Source: Bufo bufo (Eukaryota > Chordata > Amphibia > Anura > Bufonidae). Taken from it: a stretch of 64,000 bases of DNA. Below the pieces are notes generated by a model. It saw only the letters and a program-made list of their open reading frames with translations. It made no database searches and was not told where the DNA came from. The stretch lies in NCBI RefSeq assembly GCF_905171765.1, contig NC_053393.1:67301371-67365370 (forward strand), written 5' to 3'. Shown here piece by piece: positions 20,989 to 31,617 of this stretch. Positions within the stretch are counted from its first letter, which is position 1, and each line of letters starts with the position of its first letter. Made by a program: the position numbers and the translations under genes.

Positions 20989-21006
20989 TGGCGGCACGAA
21001 CAGGAT
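20989..21006 (+). promoter_or_regulatory. Candidate primer-binding site
   Basis: TGGCGGCACGAACAGGAT starts six bases after the LTR end, the position and TGG start expected for a tRNA primer site. The tRNA species is not assigned. Confidence 0.5.
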
Positions 21007-21571
21007 GCTAACAGGATCAAAATCCTCTGCGCCTTGTGTAAATAGGATCCCAAACCATATGTGCTTTGAAAGAGACTTTAATTTTGATTTAACTCCTTAC
21101 TGTCAGTGGAGCGACTTTAAACGTCTTTATTGAGCTGAAAAAGTGTTTTTGTGGATTACAAATTACATGGTTATAGTATACCAGAACCCCTCAACAAAAC
21201 CGAATTGTCAAAAGAGGAAAAAATTACATATATGTCACTAAAACTGCTTGCTTTAAGTTAAATTGACTTTTGGATTGCATCTAAAATGGCCGCATGAAGA
21301 ATTTCTTGTTATTTTACTGCGCCATCTCTGTGGAAAAAGTTAGTGACACCTCTTCAGAAGAGAAAATTCAGTTGCTGCCCCTTTGAAAAAGCAGGAAAAG
21401 GAATTTCTGCTGCACCACCATAGACTTTACATTATGTCTCCAAATGTTTGTGCCGCCCCCCTTATGCATGTGAACCTAGGGGGCGGGCTGGTGAGAAGGC
21501 AGAACCTCTGTGGTGGGTGGAGAAATGTGCTGAACGTTTTGCTGTATACCCAGCCGGGAGAATCCAGCATC

Positions 21572-21916
21572 ATGGCGGATCGCACCCCCTCGCGACCAGC
21601 GAAAGAAAGACCCCCGATCTCTGCAGAGGAGATGGAAGTGGAGCGAACCCATCATGACGAGACTTGGGCTACACGATGGAGAAGCCGCGGTAGCGGGCCC
21701 CCATCGTATACCGACACCGCTGAGCCGGTCTATCCCCGGGTGTTATCACATCGGCACCGGATGAGGGAGGGACCATTAACCAGCCCTACCTTCCCTCCAG
21801 CAGAGGAGCAAGATGACCCTTACTCTGCATTGTGTGGAGAGAGCATGTATCCCGTTATGGCTCCTACTGGCCCCACACTCCACCTCTTATACCTCCAGAG
21901 TTTCAGGCTAGACTGA
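21572..21916 (+). CDS. Short gag-like ORF of the pol-less LTR element, unknown function
   Basis: The ATG at 21572 (context AGCATCATGG) opens a 114-codon frame starting MADRTPSRPAKERPPISAEE; an upstream in-frame ATG at 21383 is less likely. The product is rich in Pro, Arg and Glu and has no zinc knuckle or recognised capsid motif. Position after the primer-binding site suggests the remnant of gag. Beyond its stop, reading frames are short to the 3' LTR. Confidence 0.4.
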   Translation: MADRTPSRPAKERPPISAEEMEVERTHHDETWATRWRSRGSGPPSYTDTAEPVYPRVLSHRHRMREGPLTSPTFPPAEEQDDPYSALCGESMYPVMAPTGPTLHLLYLQSFRLD

Positions 21917-23469
21917 ACTGAACCGTTGAACAAGGCAGGAACCGAGAGGGGCAGCGGCCCATGGCTTCGTCAGAAGATTCCCCAGGATGCCGATTTCGGC
22001 AGGGGCATGGTAGTGCCCGGAACCCTACTGGACAGAGGGGGAGTTCTGGAACCCTACACAGGAAGAAGTCCCACAAGAACAAGACACATATTTGTAAGTA
22101 GGCCGGCTGGCCAACTTTACGTTATGTTACCTGCACAATAAAAGGAAAAAAAAAAGGAGCTGGAGCTATCTGTAAAGTGAACTCTGTGGAATTGACTGTG
22201 GTAGTTCTCCAGGCCACCTGAAGGAGTCACTGTTTTGCTGATAAACTCTGTCAAAGAATCCACCTTGTACTAAAGTCCCCCGTTGCACCTTGTTTGCGCC
22301 AATATTATTCCCTGTTTACCCCATTCTCAGGTTGTCTGGAACTTTAAATCAGAAGTTTTATTGCAAAATTTTAAGCAAAGTGCCCAGAAAGACTTTCTTC
22401 TGCATTTTCCCCCCCTATGGAATGCACATGCTTTTATCAATCAAAAACTTTTGCACTTTAACCCTTTGGATTACAAATATTTCATACCCCAAATCAGGGA
22501 TGCACTTTCTTTCAAAGGACTATGTCATGGACTTTGCCCCATTCTAATATCAACGTCCATTTTTGTCACCATCAAGCACAGAAGATGCAACGCCCCATGT
22601 TACCCTTGCGCCATGAGAACCAAGAAAATGTGTCTACAATGTTATTTTAATGTGTATTTTCATGAAAACTATTATGCAAATCTGAAATTGGGTAGATATA
22701 TATATATGTGTATCTGGCGCATGTTTGGTGTTTTTCAGGTGACGGCGTAGAGAACCATGGCAACTATCAAGACAAACGCCGATGACGGCTTATTTCAAAG
22801 CAGTGGGGAATGCAGTGTCTCACTCCGTGATGGTCGTGGGCACTTCAAACTTTTGTATATTCCTACCTAATGTATTTCTATATATACGCTGTAATTCCTA
22901 TTAACAGGCTGTAAGAGTGTCTTTACATCTATTCGCCCCTAGGTGGTGCTGGCATCACTTATATATATATATATGTATTCTGGGGTTTATAAAGTTAGTT
23001 GAGGGAGGGAGTTGTGAGAAGTAAGTTAACAGAACAGAGGAAAGCAAGTTAACCCCTTAGTGACTAAGCCTGTTTGAGCCTTAATGACCAAGCCAAATTT
23101 TTGAAATCTGACATGTGTCATTTTAGCTTAGAATAACTTTGTAACGGTTTTGCATATCAAAGTGATTCTGACATTGTTTTCTCGTCACATATTGTACTTT
23201 ACTTAGGTGGTCAAATTCTACCGATAAAATATGCGTATCTTTATTAAAAAAGTTAAAATTTATGAAAATTTGTAAAAATTGGCACATTTTCCCTTTTTTC
23301 AACTCCAATATTTCACATACATACATAAATACTATTCAATATTTTTTATCAGAAATATATTTCCACATCTTTACTTTATTTTGGCTGCACTTACAAAAAA
23401 TTTTTACTTTTTATTTTTTATTTAGGAGACTTAACATTTTAACATAAATTTTAACATTTTTGAAGTACA

Positions 23470-24350
23470 TATTTTTTCCTGCAACAAGCCAAGTTTGCAG
23501 AGGCTTATAAGTGTCAGAATAATAGAATCCCCCAAAAGTGAACCCATTTTAAAAACTAGGCCCCTTAGCGTATTTATCTATGGGTGTAATGAGTTTTTTG
23601 ACCCACTAGTTTTTTAAAGAAATGAATGCTAAGAAGGTGAAAAAAAATTAAATTAATACTTTTTTTACACAAAAGTATTAATTTAAAGACATATTTTTCC
23701 TACAGAGCACATGAAAATGTACACCCCAAAATGTATCACCCTGTGTCTCCTGTCTTCAGAAATACCCCCATTGTGGCCCTAATATTATGTCTCGACAAAC
23801 GGCAGGGCCCAAACATAAAGGAACACCCAGTTGTTTTCAGAACACAAAATTTTCTTGAAAATGGTTCAGGCCCCATAGCACACTTGTAATGGCGTTGAGC
23901 TGCCAAAACAATAGAAAACCCCCATAATGGACCCCGTTTTGAAAACTAGACCCCCTAAGGTATTCATCTAGCGGTGTAGTGAGCATTTAGACCCCCTAGT
24001 TTTTTGTAGAAATTAATGCAAAGCAGGCGGAAAAAAAATATTTTTAATTTTTTACACAAGTGTCAATTTAAAGACAGATTTTTTTTCTACAGAGCACATG
24101 AAAATGAAGATGTACACTCCAAAATGTATCACCCCGTCTTCAGAAATACCCCCATTGTGGCCCTAATCTTATGTCTTGTCACACGACAGGGCCCAAACAT
24201 AAAGGAGCACCTAGGGTCTTTTATATAATAAACTGAAAATGATTCAGGTCCCATTGCACACATGTAATGGCGTTGAGCTGCAAAATGATAGAAAACCCTT
24301 ATAAATGATCCCATTTTAAAAACTAGATCCCTTACAGTTGAGAAGTGAAG
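23470..24350. repeat. Tandem ~370-bp repeats in the 3' part of the piggyBac element
   Basis: Blocks with CATTTTAAAAACTAG, GTGTAATGAG or GTGTAGTGAG, ATACCCCCATTGTGGCCCTA and GGGCCCAAACATAAAGGA appear from about 23500, again from about 23880, and partly from about 24230. The copies are ~85% alike by eye. Comparable blocks fill the noncoding element at 49293-52096. Confidence 0.7.
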
Positions 24351-25167
24351 CTTAGTACTTATAAGGGAGGCAGATTTCTAAAAAGGCATTTGCGTGTACA
24401 TATGACTATGTCTCGCCAAACTGAAAAAAAAAGGAAAAAAAAAACTGAACGGTAGTGAAAGGCAACAAGTCCAAGAAAACGAAGCAACATGTCTCCAGCT
24501 ATGTTGCGAATTCCAGTTTGTTCACAATATACAAGAACACGGATAGGGCTGTAATGACAAGCTGGCACTCAAGGATAGTGACTGGTCGTACAACGTCTCT
24601 TTAGCCCCATCAATCCCTATATGAGAGACGAACGTCCTAAGTGACGCGGCGCACCATAACAGGCCCCTGCCCGGCAAGGTAAAAACCGCTATGCACACAA
24701 TCAACCAGTCACCTACAGAGTATATAAAGGGACAGTGTCCAGAACCGTCTGTAGGAACAGTAATGGATCACTAATTACCAAAATGATGTCATTATTTCTA
24801 GACGTGTTGTGGGGTGTCCACAAAATAAAATTCTTAATAAAGCCCTTAGTGTACTGGTGAGGAACAACTCAATGATTAGAGATCCTCCAAATAAAAAAAT
24901 ATCATGCCAATATCCCGATACAGTAATGTGAATGGAATTAACAGCTTTGTGTGGTAGGACATAGTCATAAAAAATGAAATTAGGAAAATTAAGGAAACAA
25001 ACCAGAAAAGTAAAATTAGTTCCAATGTCTGAAAAAAAAAATTGGCTCCACGACCCATCCCAAAGGGATCCCTCCCTCCCTGGAAAGCCCACAAACTAAA
25101 CAGGAAATGAGAATATATTGAGTTCCGGAACCCCCCCCCCCCCTTTCTTTTTGGTATTTAATAAAAT

Positions 25168-26831
25168 TAATAATTCGCAACCGTATGGTACGTTTCAAAA
25201 CAGCGGTAATTACAGAGGCCTGGTTGTGATGGGCAACTGGGGCAGTAAATCCTGGTGTCCCTCCTCCTTCCATGTTTGCTACACACCCGGCATCTTTTCT
25301 GTGGATAAGTTTTGCTGGTAGTGGCAGGGACGGGGTGAGGGAAATGGCGTTCTGAAAGCCTTCAAACATCCTCCGATTCGAAGGCTTGCCCAGGTGCGGG
25401 GGACTCAAACAGGAGACTCTCAACCACCTTCTCCTGGTACTTGAGGAAGTTGAGGTTTCCCTGGGACTTTTTAAATAAAATAAAACTATTGTAGGTAGCA
25501 ATCTGGATGAGGTAGATTGCTACCTTTTTATGCCAGGCTGTTTTTTCGCTTCACCAGGTTGGGTGAAGCGTCTGGTCCGAGAGGTCTACACCTCCCATAA
25601 ATTTATTGTAGTCTGTCACACAGACTGGTTTGTGCTTGTCCGCTGTAGCCCCCTCTCCCTAACTGCCACTGTGGTGTCTGCATGCAAGGTGGTCAGCATG
25701 TAGACATCCTTCCTGTCCTTCCACTTTACGGCAAGCAGCTGGTCACTTGCGAGGGCGAAGGATGTTCCTTTCTCCAAACGTTTGGAGACCAGCGGTTGTT
25801 GGTATCCAACTCTATTTTTGCGGACTGTCCCACAAGCCCCTGTGTTTGCAGCATGGAGAGATTTATAAAAGGGGTATACTGGTATAAAAATTATCTGTGT
25901 ACACATGGTACCCTTTGTGCAGGAATGGCGTCAATAAATCCCACACAATTTTGCCTGATGTTCCAATATTTTCGGGGCAGCCTGGGGGGTTAAGTTGGGA
26001 GTCTCTGCCCTCATAAATAGACAGACCACAGGTGTAGCCGGTTGTGCTCTCGCACACTTTATACAATTTTACTCCATATCTGGCACGCTTGGAGGGAATA
26101 TATTGACGGAAGGAAAGGCGGTCTTTAAAACTAAAAAGGGACTCATCAACAGATACATTTTTTTCAGGGGTATATAATTTCATGAATGAATCTGTACTGA
26201 GGGGAAATAAGGGGTCTCAATTTATTTAGGCGGTCGAAGGCTGGGTCAGTTCCGGGGGGGACTTGGGAATTGTCAGAAAAATGCATGAACCGCATTAGGA
26301 CTTCATAGCGGTTACGGGACATAACTGCTGCAAACACAGGGGTTGAGTGGACAGTACTCGCAGTACTAGCGAGTTTTTTTTTTAGTCCCAATTTTTTTAA
26401 ATTTCAGGGACACTTGTGGGGGTCCACCGTCTTACATAAATAGACGTGGGCTTTTGTACAGCAAACTGTGTGGCGTACAAATTAGTTTTCTGCACAATTA
26501 ACTCAAGGACGTTATCATCCACAAATAAATGAAAAAAATCATAAGGGGTAAAATTGGCGACATCCACATTCATTTGGGGAGTGGATAAAAATTGGGGTAC
26601 TTGGGGGGAAAATGAAGTGGCAGGAACCCACGTAGCAGAAGGGACGGGACCGCTGAGTGGAGAATCAGAGGAGGTGACGACTTCTACCACCATAGGGCTA
26701 TGGGGTCTGGGGATGGAATCGGAGTCTCTGCTATCTGAAAATATTTCCGCCTCTGAAGCGGTGTCAGATTCAGAGTGGTCAGAGCAGAGAAATTCGTATA
26801 CCTGCTCTGCACTGAAAAATCTCAGAGACAT
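25168..26831 (-). pseudogene. piggyBac transposase (DDE_Tnp_1_7), frameshifted
   Basis: Starting at ATG 26831 (MSLRFFSAEQVYEFL), the N-terminal acidic region is followed by the DDE domain in pieces. These are SRNRYEVLMRFMHFSDN (~26300), VDESLFSFKDRLSFRQYIPS (first Asp, ~26130), HVYTDNFYTS (second Asp, ~25880), AVKWKDRKDVYML (third Asp, ~25720) and NKFMGGVDLSDQ (~25595). A C-terminal Cys-rich finger follows (CRVC, YCPSCPSQPGLC, ~25290-25190), ending at a stop near 25168. Frameshifts lie near 26397, 26165 and 25865, with more in the C-terminal third. All family landmarks are in order, so it was once full length. It is now inactive. Confidence 0.85.
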
Positions 26832-26904
26832 TTTTTTTTTCTGTACAGCTCAGAAAGAAATTAAAATAACTGACCGTCCCTAATAGACTGGTAATGGATG
26901 GCAA

Positions 26905-27015
26905 ATGACTGACACCGACTGACGGAGTGACACCCACCGACTGATGGAGTGACACCCACCGACTGACGGAGTGACACCCACCGAATGACGGAGTGACACC
27001 AACCGACTGACTGAC
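26905..27015. repeat. Minisatellite, 22-bp unit, 5 copies
   Basis: Five near-identical units of CGACTGACGGAGTGACACCC type lie just upstream of the piggyBac transposase start, with a looser partial copy after them. Confidence 0.85.
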
Positions 27016-27612
27016 ACCCACTGACCGCCAGTAACAGACTGACACAGGGTCCCTAATAAAGATAATTGACCGTCACTAATAGACGTCTAATGACAGACGC
27101 CTAATGTATGTAATCACAGAGCCAGGACAGAAGTCTGATCTCTTTCTCCTCACAGAACAACTGCGCTGAGGGGAGAGAGAAGCGCGGCCCCTGTCCTGGC
27201 TCTGTTTTGTAAATATAATGGATGTGATCTCCATGATAGGTTTATCATGGAGACCACATGATCAGGGACCATTATTATTGGTCCCTGATGGTTACTGTGC
27301 TGAAGGCAGATCTTCAGCACAGTAACCAGTGCGCATGTCTGCGCCATTTTATTTTTATTTTTTTAATTAGATGTGGGGGGGGGGGCGCCCTAATAACTTT
27401 ATTTAAACACATCTGGGGGCCCATATTGCCCTGATTGGGGTGCTGGGGGACCCGATCGGGGTATATTTTGAACTTCTCTCTCCTCTCCTGAGGAGAGAGA
27501 CCTTACTGTGAGCGGCGTCGGCCAGCTTTCAGGCTGCGCATGCGCCGGGCCGCCGCCGCCATCTTTCTTGAGGGTAAGGGGGTGGGGGGGGGGGGTGGGA
27601 GGTGAGGATCGG

Positions 27613-28157
27613 GAAAACTGATGCCTGCCATTAGGGAGCCGCCCTGTGGATTGCTACTGACCAGTAAGAGTAAGAGATATAGAGACCAGTAAGACCAGTA
27701 AGTGTAAGAGATATATAGAGAGAAAGGAAACTCCTCAAATTACAATTGCCAAGCCTGTTACAAGGATTACAGCTGAACCAATATTTGGATTATTGCTTTG
27801 CTATCTACATGAACTGTACTGACTACCCTGAGACAATTGATCAAGTAAAAGTTCTGTTGTTTACAACAATTGACTCCTCATCCTTTCTACCACCTTCATT
27901 TGCACTTAGCGGTGTTGGCGTCACGAACACCAGGGACACCGAGACACCTAAAAACCCATTCCACCAAGGGCACCTCAACCACCATCTGGCTGGGAATCCC
28001 TGGACAAGCAGAGTGTGCCCGGAAAGAACTGGTGCTGTCCTTCCCATCACTGCACGCCGGCCCAGGGAGGCTCTGCTAACTGTGAGTAAAACTACTACTA
28101 CCCCCATCACCGTAGCTTCACGTGTTTCCCCTGCGGATGCGGATCCGGATCGCTGCA
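27613..28157 (+). repeat. 3' LTR, resumed part
   Basis: It matches 20467-20983 of the 5' LTR from CTGATGCCTGCCATTAGGGA to GATCGCTGCA. Small duplications (GACCAGTAAGA units near 27660-27705) and a ~30-base insertion distinguish it. Confidence 0.8.
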
Positions 28158-28406
28158 ACTTCACTCCTGGACACACTCACAGCATCACCTACCTGACCAG
28201 GCTGGCAGCATTAGGTCAGGAGAAGTTGAGAAACAGAAGTGAAGTAAAGAGAAGTCAAGTGCTGAGCAGCAGGAACAGAGGGATAAGAATGTAAAAGCAC
28301 TGTGGGGCAGGTATCAATTGTTAATAATTCAATATATACAATGGTCTAGCTGCCCTAAGAAGAACATATATATGTAGTTGCCCTTAACCCCATAAATACC
28401 ACAGTT
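28158..28406. other. Unassigned sequence, no gene seen
   Basis: Flank of the LTR element; nothing recognised. Confidence 0.4.
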
Positions 28407-28705
28407 AGGTTAGCCATTCAGGCGACCCTGAAAAGACAGACTGTAAAACCCCACCTCCGGCTCTGCTAAGCCACGCCCTCGATCCAGTTAGGCCACGCCC
28501 CTCCCACTCCACAGTGGACCGGGTAAAATGAACCCCAGGTCAGCTGCAGGGGTGCGAGGGAGGGTGACTTTCTCAGTGCTGCTGTCTGAGTGTGAGCTGT
28601 TCAAAAGGACATGACTGTGTCCGTTCAGGCCCTGTGCCGGATGGAGGACAGGGAGTCTGGATACCAGACTGCCCAGCCTAAAACCGGACCTCTGGCCACC
28701 CTAAC
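28407..28705. mobile_element. MITE with GTTAGGGTGGCCA-type ends
   Basis: The left end TTAGGTTAGCCATTCAGG and right end TCTGGCCACCCTAAC are roughly inverted to each other. The interior is noncoding. Similar GTTAGGGTGGCCAGA ends are widespread in fish and frog repeats as far as I recall; the superfamily is not assigned. Confidence 0.45.
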
Positions 28706-28971
28706 AGCAGTTGTCAGTTCTTTAAAAATGGCGCCCGCTCAGGACCTGAGGCGGCGTCATAACCACCGAGCGCCTGCTGTTTTATACAACAAACACCTGG
28801 TGACAGAGTCTGTTCACAGACCGTTAACCCTTAAATACTGTGGTCAATTGTGACCACAGCATCTATGCAGCCAAATTCTGGGAGCGCTGCGGTCCGGTGA
28901 CCAAATGGCTCTCCACGATGGGATCGCAGGAGCTGCTAGGTTGTCTCTGGCAGGGCTCCATAGGAATATGG

Positions 28972-29241
28972 GGGGTCATTTACTAACCAGATATATGCCT
29001 ATAGTAGGTGTATTCTTGGCACAGATTGCGGCGCAAAGGTCCTTTGTACCGCAATCTGTGACTTTTCCCCGCCCACGCCAGGTCTAAAACAGTGGGGAAG
29101 CTGTCTTACATTTAGAAGCAGCGGTGGATTCGCCAAAATTATGTAGAGGCCGTCGTCTCTACATAACTCTAGAAGATCCACCGCCAGAAATAGGAGATAT
29201 TAAGGTCGGCGTCTAAAACACCAGCATTTATAAATGACCCC
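28972..29241. mobile_element. Foldback MITE with GGGGGTCATTTA ends
   Basis: It starts GGGGGTCATTTACTAACC and ends TTTATAAATGACCCCC. Internal GCAAAGGTCCTTTG and GGCGGTGGATTCG blocks pair with downstream counterparts. A half copy lies at about 39034-39190. Confidence 0.75.
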
Positions 29242-29732
29242 CATAGTGAATCTCCCATAGGCTACAATGGTAAATTATTGCAGTCTATGGGAGAAGCTAT
29301 CAGACAAATTGCATGATCATGAACCACTAAGGGGGTAAAAATAAATGTAAAAAAAAAAAAGTTTTAAACAATATAATAAACAAGAATACAATAAAAAATA
29401 AAGATCATTAGTATCACACATCCCATAATGCCTGAACTATTAATATATAAAATAATTTACCCTGTACCATGAATGGCATAATGAAAAAATATATATAAAT
29501 GGCCGATTTGCTATTTTTTGGTCACTTCACCTCCCCAAAAAAATAAAATAAAAAGTGATCAAAAAGGCACACAAACACTCTCAAATGGTATGCAAAAAAA
29601 AATACATATCACTGCACAAAAAAGGAGCCCTAAGGCTCCTTTCAAACAACCGATACGGATTGTGTCCAGATCTGTTCAGGAAAAAGCTGATGGTTTTGCA
29701 CGCAAGTACAGTCAGTTTTGTCTGCAATTGCA
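29242..29732. other. AT-rich sequence and left half of a MITE that hosts the Ngaro-like element
   Basis: After AT-rich DNA, AAGGCTCCTTTCAAACAACC near 29632 starts a foldback-type MITE. Its other half (CAGTGGTTCATTT onward) appears at 35626 beyond the Ngaro-like element. Confidence 0.45.
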
Positions 29733-30158
29733 TGACGGAGGTATTGGTTACCTTTCGTCCGACCCCTAATACCTGCCTCTCATCTGGCCCTCAACCCCCC
29801 CGATACATTCCCAGCCCACTGATCCGAACTACCCATAACCTTTAATAAAAACTCGGACACCAAGCTGGAATGAATCAGCCAGAGCAGCCATTTTATTAAC
29901 ATACAACAAACATATATAAAAAAAACATAACACTTTAATGACAAATCCACCCAGGGGGAGGTCCTTAAAGCTCCAAATAACTTAAATTACCCCACCGGGG
30001 TGAGCCATTTTGCCTCCATCCGTTGCCCACCAGCTCAGAAGCACCACTGACTGGCCCATTTTAATTTCGCCACAACTGGGAGTCCAGCCCCCACCAAGGA
30101 GCCCTCCCATCATCCTCACCTGTGAATATAACCAACTTCAAGTACCTCCCCCGCCACA
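29733..30158. repeat. Split direct repeat b, terminal copy
   Basis: It runs from TGACGGAGGTATTGGTTACC to ACCTCCCCCGCCACA and matches 30518-30931 with ~90% identity and a few indels. Both copies contain GATCCGAACTACCCATAACC and TGGGAGTCCAG. Confidence 0.88.
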
Positions 30159-30285
30159 GCCGCCGTGACAAAATTACCACCTCTTAACACCCTGCCCCAC
30201 CAACCCCTTACCCCTTTCCATATCCACCATTTTACCTAACAATGACCCTAACCACTCAAATAAAACGGGGGGATGGGTGGGCGGG

Positions 30286-30518
30286 AGCTCTTTCTGATCC
30301 ACCTAAAATAGCCCCCTTCTTCTCCCTGCCTCAACAATTTAATCCACAATTTAATCCACAACCCTACAATTAAATTAACCAATCTCTACTCCCCAGGGTC
30401 TCCTCAAAACCACCCCTTTAATCAACTGACCTTTCCCACCCCCCGGGGTCTCCCTGAACCAAAACTCCGTCATGTTGGCCTCTCCTAAAGGCCTTGCCCC
30501 CCAGTCCGGCAATAACTT
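30286..30518. repeat. Split direct repeat a, internal copy
   Basis: From AGCTCTTTCTGATCCACC to GGCAATAACTT; matches 35398-35625 with small indels. It directly abuts repeat b at 30518, giving the b-a-b arrangement at this end. Confidence 0.88.
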
Positions 30519-30931
30519 GACGGAGGTATTGGTTACCTTTCGTCCGACCCCTACTACTTACCTGCCTCTTATCTGGCCCTCAACCCCACCGATACATTCC
30601 AAGCCCACTGATCCGAACTACCCATAACCTTTAATAAAAACTCGGACACCAAGCTGGAATAAGTCAGCCACAGCAGCCATTTAATTTTATAAAAATCCAT
30701 AACACTTTAATGACAAATCCACCAAGGGGGAGGTCTCTGAAGCCCTAAATAACTGAAATTACCCCACCGGGGTGAACCATTTTGCATCCAGCCGTTGCCC
30801 ACCAGCTCAGAAGCACCACTGAATGGCCCATTTGAATTTCGCCACAACTGGGAGTCCAGTCCCGACCATGGAGCCCTCCCATCATCCTCACCTGTGAATA
30901 TAACCAACTTAAAGAACCTCCCCCCGCCACA
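30518..30931. repeat. Split direct repeat b, internal copy
   Basis: Second copy of the 29733-30158 sequence, next to the SGNH hydrolase gene. Confidence 0.88.
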
Positions 30932-30979
30932 AACACACAGACTTGACCCCTTAAGTATGTGCATCCCTCCATAAATTCA

Positions 30980-31540
30980 AAGCGATCTCAATCCCGTCCT
31001 GTAACGCCAAACTCCACAAATCCAGACCAACTGCATTCAAATGCACTCCATCAGCCCTTCAAAAAATCCCCACACCTTTCTCAAGTTCCATATGCCTCAC
31101 TGCTACTGCCCCATTCCTGGCCATAAATCGACCCATGGCCCTATTTACCTTAATCCTCGCCCTTTTCACACCATCCACTGATCTGGCACCCCTCCAAACC
31201 ATCCTTGGGACTATATCGGACCAAACGATCACCAACCTCGGAAACAAAGCCCATAACCGCAACAGGTCAAACTTGACATCCCGAAGTAGTTCCAGAAATG
31301 GCCGTGCTGCCAAAACGTTGCCGCCCAAATGCAGCACTAACACGTCAGGTGCCCTATCCTGCCTGACAAAACGATGGACTTCTGGCAACACCCCAGCCCA
31401 AACCATAGCCCTGCGTCCCAACCACCTTACCATCACTGCCGATCGTGGGAAACCCAATTGCTGACCGTCTGGCCGAACCGCTGCCCGGACAGCCCCCTAA
31501 AAGACATAAGAATGCCCAAGAATCCACATTAGGGCTGGAA
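30980..31540 (-). pseudogene. SGNH/GDSL-type hydrolase ORF of the Ngaro-like element
   Basis: Near 31530 the minus strand encodes WILGHSYVF, with the SGNH nucleophile Ser in a G-H-S context, then a stop where Trp would be expected. The same frame goes on with QQLGFPRSAVMVRWLGRRAM. Block II is LHLGGNVLAARPF (~31325), keeping the Asn but with Val where Asp is usual. Near 31040 DGVHLNAVGLDLW carries the catalytic Asp-His pair, after a frameshift. By family knowledge some vertebrate Ngaro and CR1 elements encode such esterase-like proteins of unknown role. This copy has at least one stop and one shift. Confidence 0.75.
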
Positions 31541-31617
31541 CTGCACCTGTAACGAGAAAACAAAGCAAAGAACAATCCTGCCGAAAAGCCCACAACCCCT
31601 ATAAAGCCCCCTTCATT

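Larger units (their letters stand above)
23053..27612 (-). mobile_element. piggyBac element inserted at TTAA in the 3' LTR, right end lost
   Basis: TTAA at 23049-23052 is followed by CCCCTTAGTGACTAAGCC, a piggyBac-type end, at the TTAA that the intact 5' LTR has at 20120-20123. The transposase is on the minus strand, so this is the element's 3' end. No matching terminus is found before LTR sequence resumes at ~27613, and LTR bases equivalent to 20124-20466 are missing. A deletion therefore removed the 5' terminus with ~340 bases of LTR. Confidence 0.75.
19904..28157 (+). mobile_element. LTR retrotransposon lacking pol, 3' LTR broken by a piggyBac element
   Basis: The 5' LTR is 19904-20983, the internal region 20984-22810, and the 3' LTR runs 22811-23052 and resumes at ~27613-28157. 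LTRs begin TGCAGTGTC and end GCTGCA. Flanking tetramers ACTG and ACTT differ at one base. The internal region has a primer-binding-site candidate and one short ORF but no protease, RT or integrase motif, so the element would depend on a relative. Related LTRs are the solo copy at 6526-8830. Confidence 0.75.

Noticed and set aside
22283..22750. 155-codon ORF in the pol-less LTR element
   Set aside because: No recognisable domain, an overlapping frame is equally open, and its composition resembles noncoding AT-rich DNA.
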